Assembly (NCBI RefSeq): GCF_017742215.1
Contig: NZ_JAGHKP010000004.1
Location: forward strand, 620,001-684,000
DNA from: Chitinophaga chungangae
GTDB taxonomy: Bacteria; Bacteroidota; Bacteroidia; Chitinophagales; Chitinophagaceae
Direction: 5' to 3'
DNA length: 64,000 nt
The notes beneath the pieces are model-generated. The model did no database searches, was not told the DNA's origin, and was given only the letters and a program-made list of their open reading frames with translations. A program made the translations under genes and the position numbers. Shown piece after piece: positions 44,267 to 52,047 of the stretch; within the stretch, counting starts at the first letter, position 1, and each line of letters starts with the position of its first letter.

Positions 44267-45529
44267 ATGAAGAGAAGGAATTTTCTGAAATGGACCTCGC
44301 TGTTCGGCGCGGTGGCGGCTTTGCCCGCAACGCCGGTATTGGCGGCCGTTTCAGCGGTTGAAAAAGAAAAAACGCCGGGTCCTGAAAGCGACCGCGCATA
44401 TTGGGTGGAACTGATGCGCAAAATGGCGGCGCCCATTCTCGGGAACCTGAGCAAAGGCACGCTGAAAAAGAACTGGAACATGGAATACGCGCCCACCTGG
44501 GGCAAACGCGATAAAACCACCGCGCATCTCGAAGGTTTCGGACGGCTGGCGGCCGGCATCGCGCCGTGGCTGGCCCTGTCGGACGACGATACCCGGGAAG
44601 GAAAACTCCGCAAAACGCTGCGCGCGCAAATGATGCAAAGTCTCGCCAACTGCGTGGACCCGTCCAATCCCGACTACATGAACTGGGACCATGGCGGGCA
44701 ACCCATTGTGGACGCGGCTTTCCTCGTGCACGGTTTCCTGCGCGCGCCGCAAACCCTCTGGCAGCCGCTGGATGCAACCACCAAGTCGCGCTTCGTAAAA
44801 GAACTGCAGAGCTTCCGCCGCCTCGGCAATTTCGGAAACAACTGGACGCTGTTCGCCGGCATCATCGAAACATTCCTCTTTTCCATCAACGAAGAATATA
44901 AGATCGAAAGGATAGACGAAGCCCTCACCAAAACCGCCTCCTGGTACAAAGGCGATGGCATGTACGGCGACGGGCCTGCCTTTCATTACGATTATTACAA
45001 CGGCTTCGTGATACAACCGATGTACGTGGACATCCTGAAAGTGATGGCCGCGCGCAACGGCGACTATAAAAAACAATACGACACGGCGCTTCGCCGGATG
45101 CAGCGGTACGCCGCTATTCTCGAACGGCAGATCTCCCCCGAAGGCACTTATCCCATCGTGGGGCGCTCCAGTACCTACCGTGTGGGCGCGTTTCAGCCGC
45201 TGGCTCAACTGGCGCTCAACGGCGAGCTGCCGGGGGAAATAACGCCCGCGCAGGTGCGCTGCGCGCTTACCGCCGTCATGAAAAGACAATTCGATTTCAA
45301 AGGAACGTTCGACAAAGACGGCTGGCTGACGCTTGGCGTGATCGGCCACCAGCCTGGTGTGGCGGACAATTATTCCAATTCCGGCAGCATGTACCTCGCA
45401 TCGCTGGGACTGCTGCCGCTTGGCCTTCCGGCTTCACATCCTTTCTGGTCGGCGCCTTTCGCCAGCTGGACGATGAAAAAAGCCTGGAACGGCGAGCCTT
45501 TCGGCATCGATCACGCTATCCGGAACTGA
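44267..45529 (+). CDS. DUF2264-domain protein, probable glycoside hydrolase-like enzyme
   Basis: 420 aa from ATG 44267. The N terminus KRRNFLKWTSLFGAVAALPATPVLAA has the twin-arginine pattern RRxFLK, suggesting folded export. The rest matches DUF2264 (PF10022): YWVELMRKMAAPILGNLSKGTLKKNW, EGFGRLAAGIAPWL, GDGPAFHYDYYNGFVIQPMYVDIL, and YRVGAFQPLAQLAL, an (alpha/alpha)6-type barrel. I recall that proteins of this kind are linked to beta-glucuronidase activity (GH154), but cannot verify membership here. Its operon with GH88 and the shared operator fit a role in uronate-containing glycans. Confidence 0.82.
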   Translation: MKRRNFLKWTSLFGAVAALPATPVLAAVSAVEKEKTPGPESDRAYWVELMRKMAAPILGNLSKGTLKKNWNMEYAPTWGKRDKTTAHLEGFGRLAAGIAPWLALSDDDTREGKLRKTLRAQMMQSLANCVDPSNPDYMNWDHGGQPIVDAAFLVHGFLRAPQTLWQPLDATTKSRFVKELQSFRRLGNFGNNWTLFAGIIETFLFSINEEYKIERIDEALTKTASWYKGDGMYGDGPAFHYDYYNGFVIQPMYVDILKVMAARNGDYKKQYDTALRRMQRYAAILERQISPEGTYPIVGRSSTYRVGAFQPLAQLALNGELPGEITPAQVRCALTAVMKRQFDFKGTFDKDGWLTLGVIGHQPGVADNYSNSGSMYLASLGLLPLGLPASHPFWSAPFASWTMKKAWNGEPFGIDHAIRN

Positions 45530-45557
45530 CACTGTAGTATTTGATGAGAAATAAAAA

Positions 45558-45581
45558 GGGATGGAATTTTTATTCCATCCC
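45558..45581. terminator. Bidirectional terminator between converging genes
   Basis: A perfect 9-bp stem GGGATGGAA / TTCCATCCC, 6-nt loop, flanked by A and T runs on both sides (AAAAA before, TTCGTTTTTT after), so it can work for both the DUF2264 gene and the minus-strand lipoprotein gene. Confidence 0.85.
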
Positions 45582-45605
45582 TTCGTTTTTTATGCGGTTT
45601 GGCGT

Positions 45606-47936
45606 TTAAAGTTTTGGTTGGGAATGATGGAAATCGCGGAGGTAGCTGCACTCGCGCATCCGTTCCCGGTAAAATTCCGTTTGCTGGTAATTTTTGTAAA
45701 GCTCGGGGAAATACGGGTTCAGCACCGCATGGCCGTACCATTCCAGGTCGCCTTCGCGGGGCATGTGTTTTTGCGCGCAGCGGGCCGCCATGAAGAGGCA
45801 TTCGGCTTTGAACTCCTTGTCTGTAGCAGCGTCCGCGGCTTTTTTATAATATTCTTCCGCGCGGTAACAACCGAAATATTGTTTAAGAAAAGGCGTTTTT
45901 TCGTCTTCTGGCGAGTACCAGTCTGTGCTTGGGCGGTAGCTGGCGGAAAACTGGTATGCGTGGCCATAGTACGAAATGCTGAACAGGCCGGTAGCGTATT
46001 CGAAATACGTTTTGGCGTCGGGTTTTTTCTTCATTTGTTTTTCCAGTTCCAGCATACGTTCGGCAAACTGCTGCTGGCTGATACGGTCCGTTTTTGTCGA
46101 ATCCGCTTCATCGTAACCGTAATCCGTCAGCTGCGGGGTAAAGGCAAGTGTGGCATAACGGCTGCTGGTAGAGCGTTTGAACCATTCCACCGCTTCCCGG
46201 AACTGGTGGGTGCGCACGTAATTCACCGCGACCATTTCACCGATCTCCTTATCGCTCATCTGCAGCTGTTCGTAGAGATATTTCTCGAAAGGCGTTTTCT
46301 TTTTGGAAAGACCGCCATTGTAAAGCGCCAGCAGGTGCTGGGTTTGCAGCGTGTCTTCCATATACCCGAGCGCGCTTACGCTGTAATAATTGTACGCATA
46401 AGGCAGCACTTTGTCTCTTTTTGCAAGGATGAGCGCTTTGCGCGCAAGATCGTTTTGCCTGGCGTAGCGTGTTGACACCACGAGGTCGAGCAGGTTGCGG
46501 TACATGCGTTTAAAATAATAGGCGTCCACTTCCTTCGCGCTGAGGTTGTAGGGATCGTTGATCGTGCCGTTGACTTTTGTGTCCAGCCATTGCAGCGATT
46601 CCAGCAATTTGTTTTCGAACGCGGCGTCGATAACGGGTTGTTCGTTGATGGTCACGAGCAGTTTCACTACTTCCGCCTGGTCTTTCAGCGCAGGCCGCAA
46701 ACCGGCCACGGAAGCGGCTGCCAGCCTGCTTCTTGCGCCGGCGTAGTCTTTCAGTGCATTGGAGAGATAAGCGGAAGAAATTTGCCACAGCGCAGGTTCT
46801 TTCACCTTGCCGCCGTTCGCCAGCTCGTCGAGCAACTGCTGCACGGAAAGCGCCATCGCACGGTCGCCCGGGTTTTCGGCCGGGTAGCGCGATTCCTGCC
46901 GGTTTGCGTCCTTTTCGATCATCGCGGTCAGGTAATTTTCTTCGAGTTTGTTCATTTCACGGCTCAGCAGCACGTCCAGCATGGGCGACTGCGGGTCGAG
47001 GGAATACACCTTGCGGAGGCCGTCCAGGTTGATCTCGGTGGTGTGAAGCGCATAGATCGCGGCCACTGTGGCTTTTTCATGATTGTTTTTGCAGAGCTGC
47101 ATCACGGCTTCTTCGGGAGCGTCTGTATAATGTACGTTCCGGTAAGCCATTTCGCGCTGGGAAGGCGCGTTTTCGAAGATGCGGGAAAACAGGTAGGCGC
47201 TTTGCGCGGGTTTCCCGGTGCGGCGGAGCGCGCCCGCCCGCAGGCCTTCGATCTTGTAGTGAATGAGAGATGTGGAACCGGCGGGCGTTTTCAGCGAATC
47301 GTAATATTGCAGCGCCTGCGTGTAGGCATTGCAATAATGCGCCAGCCTGATGGACTGGAAAGCAAAACGTTCGCGGATGTGTTCGTTTTTGCAGGCTTTG
47401 TAGAGTTGTATGCCGTTGCGGGAAAGCCTGATCATGGTGAGCGAATCCCTGTTCACGTTTTCCCATCCTTCAGGGCCGCGGACGTGCGGCTCGCATTGTT
47501 TGGCGAACATAAGGTAGCCCAGTGTTTCCTTGTCGGCCGACCGGATGAAATATTTCGTGAGCGCATTGTTTTTTAAGCTGTCCGGCAGTTGCAGCGGCGT
47601 GCCTTTTTCGATGTGCGTGTACAAGGCGCTCATTTCGGGACGGGTAAAGGTGTAAACGAACTGCAGAATGTCTTTCTCCGGCACTTTCCCTCCGAAAAAG
47701 TTATTCCACTCCCCGATGTTGAGGGTTTCTTCGGGTATTTCGCTGCCGAAAAAAGGAGAGAGCGCCGTATAATAAAACGGTTCAAACCCGGACTGGGAGG
47801 GGATGTTTGGGTTGTAGAAGCTGGCGTAATAATCGTACGGGTCCGGCTGCGGGCCGCAGGAAAATACGTAGGCGGTGCCGCCGGCAACGAGGGCAAGGAG
47901 GCTACTCAAAAAGATGGTAAATCGTTTCCAGTTCAT
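45606..47936 (-). CDS. Large hypothetical lipoprotein with helical repeats
   Basis: 776 aa from ATG 47936; the frame is open further to 48227, but that part lies over the next gene and lacks coding character. Lipoprotein signal with Cys in TAYVFSCGPQPDPY, so membrane-anchored and exported. The mature protein is almost all helical, with TPR-like stretches (GYLMFAKQC, SAYLFSRIFENAPSQ, AEEYYKKAADAATDKEFKAECLFMAARCAQK). No enzymatic motif seen. Its start overlaps the end of the upstream lipoprotein gene by 35 bp, so the two are made together and probably act together. The family is not one I can name. Confidence 0.82.
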   Translation of the reverse strand: MNWKRFTIFLSSLLALVAGGTAYVFSCGPQPDPYDYYASFYNPNIPSQSGFEPFYYTALSPFFGSEIPEETLNIGEWNNFFGGKVPEKDILQFVYTFTRPEMSALYTHIEKGTPLQLPDSLKNNALTKYFIRSADKETLGYLMFAKQCEPHVRGPEGWENVNRDSLTMIRLSRNGIQLYKACKNEHIRERFAFQSIRLAHYCNAYTQALQYYDSLKTPAGSTSLIHYKIEGLRAGALRRTGKPAQSAYLFSRIFENAPSQREMAYRNVHYTDAPEEAVMQLCKNNHEKATVAAIYALHTTEINLDGLRKVYSLDPQSPMLDVLLSREMNKLEENYLTAMIEKDANRQESRYPAENPGDRAMALSVQQLLDELANGGKVKEPALWQISSAYLSNALKDYAGARSRLAAASVAGLRPALKDQAEVVKLLVTINEQPVIDAAFENKLLESLQWLDTKVNGTINDPYNLSAKEVDAYYFKRMYRNLLDLVVSTRYARQNDLARKALILAKRDKVLPYAYNYYSVSALGYMEDTLQTQHLLALYNGGLSKKKTPFEKYLYEQLQMSDKEIGEMVAVNYVRTHQFREAVEWFKRSTSSRYATLAFTPQLTDYGYDEADSTKTDRISQQQFAERMLELEKQMKKKPDAKTYFEYATGLFSISYYGHAYQFSASYRPSTDWYSPEDEKTPFLKQYFGCYRAEEYYKKAADAATDKEFKAECLFMAARCAQKHMPREGDLEWYGHAVLNPYFPELYKNYQQTEFYRERMRECSYLRDFHHSQPKL

Positions 47937-48930
47937 GCACGGTATACTTTTGAAAAATGATGGGATCGAGGTGATAAAAAATGATAGCCGGCGTATGGGG
48001 CTGCCGTTGCCGGTTGAGGTAACGCGCCGCCTTTCGCAGCGTTTCGGGGGAGCAGCTTTCGTACCGCACCACATCGCCCCGCCGGACGAGCGTATTTTGA
48101 AGCGCCGTATCGCGCAGGACGGTGTAGGTGAATTCGCCTTCTTTCCTGAACAGCTGCCTGTTTTCGAGGGGCAATTGCCGCAGCAGGCCCTTGTACCGGT
48201 TATTCCGGAACAGCACGGTCCACTCAAAAAGCGGCAGCGCCAGGTCCAAAGGTAACGGATAATTGCTGATCCTGTCGTTGCCGGTGTAGGCCTTCAGTTC
48301 TTCCATGTTCAATATAGAATTATGATCGCCGGGCTTACGCAGGTCGCCCATGTTGTAACACATCAGCAGTCCTTTGTCTGCCGGTGGCACGCCGCTGGCG
48401 GAAAGGAATTTGACCTGGTGCAAGCGTATGGTGGCGGACATTTCCCTGCCGCTGAAAAACGGTTGCCGGCGCAGGTGTTGCAGGAAACTGAAATACACGT
48501 CGCGGCTGCTGCGGGTCCAGTCGCAGTCCAGCTGGATCTCCCGGATCTTGTGTGCCGGTGTTTGTGCGAACTGGCTGGCGAGCAGCGAAGCCGTCCGTTC
48601 GGCCATCAATCGCGCCTGGCCGGTGTCTTTTTGTCGCCAGATCTCATTCATGAGGAATACGACCGGCACAATTTCCAGGCTGTCCGGGAAAGGTTCTTTA
48701 AAATCGGTGATGGCAACGGGCACGGCAGAACGATCTGTTTCGTTCCAGCTTACGTCGAAACATTTTACGTACAGTTTTTTGACATGCAGTTGGCGCAGCG
48801 CGGTTTTTTCGGCGGAACCGGGCTCGTAGCGCTGCTTCCAGTAATAAAAGGCGCGGTGCGTTTCCCGGGGGCGGGAGCAGGACAAACACAGGGGAAGCAG
48901 GCCCCAGCACAATAATTTGCGAAAGTTCAT
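47902..48930 (-). CDS. Hypothetical lipoprotein with TIM-barrel-like pattern (DUF3142-like?)
   Basis: 342 aa; lipoprotein signal ending LCLSCSRPRE. The strand-helix pattern LHVKKLYVKCFDVSWNE, SLEIVPVVFLMNEIW, HKIREIQLDCDWTRSSRDVYFSFLQHLR and KGLLMCYNMGDL resembles (beta/alpha)8 proteins annotated DUF3142, including an acidic strand end (QLDCDWT) where a catalytic residue could sit. I offer this only as resemblance. It precedes and overlaps (35 bp) the 776-aa lipoprotein gene, and both are predicted envelope proteins, so a two-part surface or periplasmic assembly is likely. Confidence 0.8.
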   Translation of the reverse strand: MNFRKLLCWGLLPLCLSCSRPRETHRAFYYWKQRYEPGSAEKTALRQLHVKKLYVKCFDVSWNETDRSAVPVAITDFKEPFPDSLEIVPVVFLMNEIWRQKDTGQARLMAERTASLLASQFAQTPAHKIREIQLDCDWTRSSRDVYFSFLQHLRRQPFFSGREMSATIRLHQVKFLSASGVPPADKGLLMCYNMGDLRKPGDHNSILNMEELKAYTGNDRISNYPLPLDLALPLFEWTVLFRNNRYKGLLRQLPLENRQLFRKEGEFTYTVLRDTALQNTLVRRGDVVRYESCSPETLRKAARYLNRQRQPHTPAIIFYHLDPIIFQKYTVHELETIYHLFE

Positions 48931-48951
48931 GCGTGTGCAAATATCGTTAAA

Positions 48952-49458
48952 TCAGCGGATCAGCGCGGCGTACATCTTCGAGCGGTGATAGATGGAAGGA
49001 TGTTCGCGCAGGAGGTCCGTTTTTTTATATCCCGCGTCCCGGAAAAGTTTTTGCAGGTTCGGGAAAGAAAGCGGGTAGGGCACCCATGGGTTGGGCGTGT
49101 CGGTATTGTATTCCACGACCAGGAACTGGTGGTTTTTGTGGAGATGGGCGGCGGTTTTGGCGAGAAAGGCCGCTTTGTTTTTCACGAAGTGGAGCGAATT
49201 GGCCATCAGGATGCCGTTAAGTGGCGGTATTTGTTTCCATTCGTCTTTTTCGAAATCCATTTGTTTGAATTGAATGCCTGGCTGCGTGAATTTCACGGGC
49301 TCCCGGTCCACGGCGATGACGGTGCTTCCCGCGGGCAGGTGCGAGGCCAGCGCCCGGGTGAACAGTCCTTTGCCGCAGCCGAGGTCTGCCCAAACGACGG
49401 GCCCCGGCGTGTGCAGGGCCGGTGTGCTGATGAGGGAGATCGCGGTATGTAATTCCAT
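48952..49458 (-). CDS. SAM-dependent class I methyltransferase
   Basis: 168 aa, compact Rossmann-type methyltransferase. Motif I VWADLGCGKGLFTRALASHL (residues about 22-41) binds S-adenosylmethionine, an acidic strand end follows (VIAVDREP), then motif IV-like LNGILMANSLHFV and the C-terminal strands QFLVVEYNTDTPNPWVPYP. Target unknown; small-molecule methylation is typical for such short members. It lies 2 bp after the lipoprotein gene at 49461 and 21 bp before the next gene on the minus strand, so it belongs to one tight four-gene run. Confidence 0.88.
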   Translation of the reverse strand: MELHTAISLISTPALHTPGPVVWADLGCGKGLFTRALASHLPAGSTVIAVDREPVKFTQPGIQFKQMDFEKDEWKQIPPLNGILMANSLHFVKNKAAFLAKTAAHLHKNHQFLVVEYNTDTPNPWVPYPLSFPNLQKLFRDAGYKKTDLLREHPSIYHRSKMYAALIR

Positions 49459-49460
49459 TT

Positions 49461-49970
49461 TTATGGATTGATGGCAATAATGCGGTAACCTTCGGGCAGG
49501 GGAGCGAACCAGATACGGCCGTTGCCGATCGTAGCGCCCTGTGCGTTGCGGAAGATGCGGTCGAGGCGCTGTGTATCCACCGCGGCTTTCAGGGAAGCAT
49601 CGAAGATATGGACGTAATGTTCGCGGAAAGCGGATTCGGTTTTATATTGCCGCAGGGGAAATTTGATATGTTGCGCGATGCTGTCCTGCCGGTCGTTTTT
49701 TACCCAATCCTTAAACCGCCACACAAATTGTTTGAACCCTTCGGGATCGTCGAATCCGGCGTTGGCCCAGGAGGAGGGAATAGTACCGTCTTCGAAGAGG
49801 GTGTCCTGCGCTTGTACCTGCGCATTTTCCGGGTCTATGGCAGGGGGTGGGGCAACGGGCACGAGTTCTTTTACGCCGTCTACGATGGAGCTGTCTGCGG
49901 TTGTTTTCTGGCTGACGCGGTTGCAGGCAAAAATGAGGGGAAGTACTAATATGATATAATGGAATTTCAT
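49461..49970 (-). CDS. Hypothetical lipoprotein
   Basis: 169 aa from ATG 49970, which gives a lipoprotein signal (KFHYIILVLPLIFACNR); the open frame continues to 50093 over the tRNA promoter and is not coding there. A proline-rich linker (VPVAPPPAIDPENAQVQ) precedes a globular part, FVWRFKDWVKNDRQDSIAQHIKFPLRQY, and the end GATIGNGRIWFAPLPEGYRIIAINP. The latter pattern, a variable stress or SnoaL-like cone fold with a final IWF...YRI.AIN strand, recurs in many small Bacteroidota lipoproteins. Function unknown. First gene of the minus-strand run down to 45606. Confidence 0.75.
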   Translation of the reverse strand: MKFHYIILVLPLIFACNRVSQKTTADSSIVDGVKELVPVAPPPAIDPENAQVQAQDTLFEDGTIPSSWANAGFDDPEGFKQFVWRFKDWVKNDRQDSIAQHIKFPLRQYKTESAFREHYVHIFDASLKAAVDTQRLDRIFRNAQGATIGNGRIWFAPLPEGYRIIAINP

Positions 49971-50035
49971 GTGGTAGGCTTTGATGCTCAATGAAATTAA
50001 GTATTTCCGGGGGCTTAAAAATTTTGTTAAAAAGA

Positions 50036-50068
50036 TTTGCTTATATGCTTTAATTGTCCTTATCTTTG
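50036..50068 (+). promoter_or_regulatory. Bacteroidota-type promoter of tRNA-Asp
   Basis: TTTG (50036-50039), 21-nt spacer, TATCTTTG (50061-50068), an exact match to the TAnnTTTG consensus. It would start transcription about 35 nt before the tRNA. Confidence 0.8.
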
Positions 50069-50109
50069 CAATCCCAAAACGGAAGAGCGTCATGCTTTTA
50101 CGAAGGGAT

Positions 50110-50183
50110 GGATCGGTAGTTCAGTCGGTTAGAATGCCGCCCTGTCACGGCGGAGGTCGCGGGTTCGAGTCCCGTCCGGTCCG
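50110..50183 (+). tRNA. tRNA-Asp (GUC anticodon)
   Basis: A complete 74-nt cloverleaf without encoded CCA. Acceptor stem GGATCGG pairs with CCGGTCC and the discriminator is G; the D arm, anticodon stem CCGCC/GGCGG with loop CTGTCAC (anticodon GTC at 50144-50146), and T arm GCGGG/CCCGT-type with GTTCGAGTC are all clear. A good promoter and a strong terminator frame it as a single-gene transcript. No integrase or attachment-site duplication is seen beside it. Confidence 0.97.
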
Positions 50184-50184
50184 C

Positions 50185-50212
50185 AAAAGCCTTAGAGAAA
50201 TCTAAGGCTTTT
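50185..50212 (+). terminator. Terminator of tRNA-Asp
   Basis: A perfect 12-bp stem AAAAGCCTTAGA / TCTAAGGCTTTT with a GAAA tetraloop, then CTGTTTTT. Confidence 0.92.
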
Positions 50213-50301
50213 CTGTTTTTATGGCATTTACGTGTGCATCATCCAGGGCGCCGATCCCAAGATTGGAGCGCCGCAACCGTAGCGACATTATTTCCCTGCT
50301 G

Positions 50302-51951
50302 CTATTCATCTTCTCTCTTCAAAACATCGTTGAGATTGAGGTCATCGCGGTCCAATTGTTGCTCCAGCTTTCTGATGGACTCGTAATTATAGCGGCTGTT
50401 TTTATGAAGCCTGAGCAATAGTCCCCGCCGGAATTTGCTGATCTCCAACTGGGCTAACAATATGGGGGCTACGGGCACTGTTAGCCAGGGTTCTTCTTCC
50501 AGGTTCGTAAGTTGTAGATTTTTGCCATCCTTTATTTTTTGTTGCAGTTGCCTGAGGGTTTCTTCATATACAGCTTTGATCTGGCGCTTTATACTTTCTT
50601 CCAGTGGTATTGGAAATTCATGCTCGATAAAATATAGCGTGCTTTGCAGAACAAACTTTTGTAATTCCTCTTCTTCTTTATCGGACCGTAAATTAGGCTT
50701 TACGCCTAAAATCCTTATCATAAGGGGAAGAGACATTCCCTGAATCACCAACGTTACGAAAATAACGACGAATGTCAGGAACAGGATTAAAGAACGGTGC
50801 GGAAAGGAGGCGCCTGCGGTCAACGTTAACGGCAGCGCCAGTGCGGTAGCCATGGACACGATGCCCCTGGTTCCCGTCCAGGCGACTATCAATACGTTTT
50901 TCCAGGTGGTCTTTCCTTCATCCTGTATTTCTTTTGAACCGACAGTTTTAATATCGCCCCATACTAATTTGTGTGAAAATGCCGTGGCAAAAACCCACAC
51001 GATGCGCACAACGATTACCACCACGCTGATCAAGAGGCCATAAGCCAGTAACACCGGCAACGAATATTCACCCAGCTCTTTTAGAGCGTCGGGTAACTGT
51101 TGGCCGATCAGTAAAAAGATGAAGCCGTTCAGTATATAAATCAATGTGTCCCAAACGGATTTCGACCGTATCCTTGTTTGATAGGAAAATATCTTTGGCG
51201 AACGCCAGGCGATAAACAGGCCGGTGCAAACTACTGCCAATACGCCAGACACGTGTAACCGTTCCGCGAGGATGTAGGAAATGAAAGGAGTTAGTAAAGT
51301 AAGGCTGGTACTGGTAATGGAATTGCGGGTGATCTTTTTGTGCATCCACACAAAAATGTACCCTGTCGCAACCCCGCATAAAATCCCTCCGGCAACAAGC
51401 AGGCTAAATTGCAGGCCGGCTTGCCAGAATACAAATGTGCCGGTGTTCACGGCTATCAAAGCGAACCGGTAGCCGATAAGGGCGCTGGCGTCATTGACGA
51501 GACTCTCTCCTTCAATGATGGTCACAACCCTTTTGTTAAGTCCCAGCCCTTTGGTTATTCCGGTTGCCGCCACGGCATCAGGCGGGGATACGATCGCTCC
51601 CAGCACGAACGCCAATGGCCAGCTGAACCCCGGTATGAAATAATAGGCAGCCAGGGCTACGGTAACCGTCGTGAAAAAGACCAGTGCAATGGCTAATGTG
51701 GAGATGGGCAGTATGTCTTTCCTGAAGTCGTGCCAGGAGGTCCGCGATGCCGCATCGAAAAGTAATGGGGGGAGAAAAATCAGGAAAACCACGTCTGGGT
51801 CCAGCATGAGGATGGGGAATTGGGGGATAAGGCCCAACACCGCACCGGTAATCACCAATAGAATGGGGAATGGAAATTTTAACCTCCCCTCAAAAGTGGA
51901 TAAAGCAATCAGCACAACGAGTGAGAGAATGACCGCGTCAAATTGTTGCAT
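50302..51951 (-). CDS. CPA1-family Na+/H+ antiporter, NhaP-like
   Basis: 549 aa inner-membrane exchanger. About 12 hydrophobic segments to residue 420. Family marks: GAIVSPPDAVAATGITKGLGLNKRVVTIIEGESLVNDASALIGYRFAL, which holds the paired acidic residues of the ion site, and WTGTRGIVSMATALALPLTL in the later half. The final 120 residues are cytoplasmic, charged and helical, with coiled-coil potential (LRQLQQKIKDG). Exchanges Na+ (or K+) for H+ in pH and salt control. The gene stands alone between tRNA-Asp and the chemotaxis-type kinase. Confidence 0.92.
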   Translation of the reverse strand: MQQFDAVILSLVVLIALSTFEGRLKFPFPILLVITGAVLGLIPQFPILMLDPDVVFLIFLPPLLFDAASRTSWHDFRKDILPISTLAIALVFFTTVTVALAAYYFIPGFSWPLAFVLGAIVSPPDAVAATGITKGLGLNKRVVTIIEGESLVNDASALIGYRFALIAVNTGTFVFWQAGLQFSLLVAGGILCGVATGYIFVWMHKKITRNSITSTSLTLLTPFISYILAERLHVSGVLAVVCTGLFIAWRSPKIFSYQTRIRSKSVWDTLIYILNGFIFLLIGQQLPDALKELGEYSLPVLLAYGLLISVVVIVVRIVWVFATAFSHKLVWGDIKTVGSKEIQDEGKTTWKNVLIVAWTGTRGIVSMATALALPLTLTAGASFPHRSLILFLTFVVIFVTLVIQGMSLPLMIRILGVKPNLRSDKEEEELQKFVLQSTLYFIEHEFPIPLEESIKRQIKAVYEETLRQLQQKIKDGKNLQLTNLEEEPWLTVPVAPILLAQLEISKFRRGLLLRLHKNSRYNYESIRKLEQQLDRDDLNLNDVLKREDE

Positions 51952-52047
51952 CTATGGAGAAGTTAAACTATTTGTACGGGCTGTAACGTATGTAATAACA
52001 CTTTACATAAGCCGATATGGAATACTAATGACTATGCATCTAGTTAT

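Noticed and set aside
47937..48227. N-terminal extension of the 776-aa lipoprotein
   Set aside because: The extra 97 residues overlap the 342-aa lipoprotein gene and are Arg/Ser/Cys-rich; the ATG at 47936 gives a proper lipoprotein signal.
50110..50300. tRNA-Asp as an integration site of a genomic island
   Set aside because: No integrase, no repeat of the tRNA 3' end and no composition change beside it.
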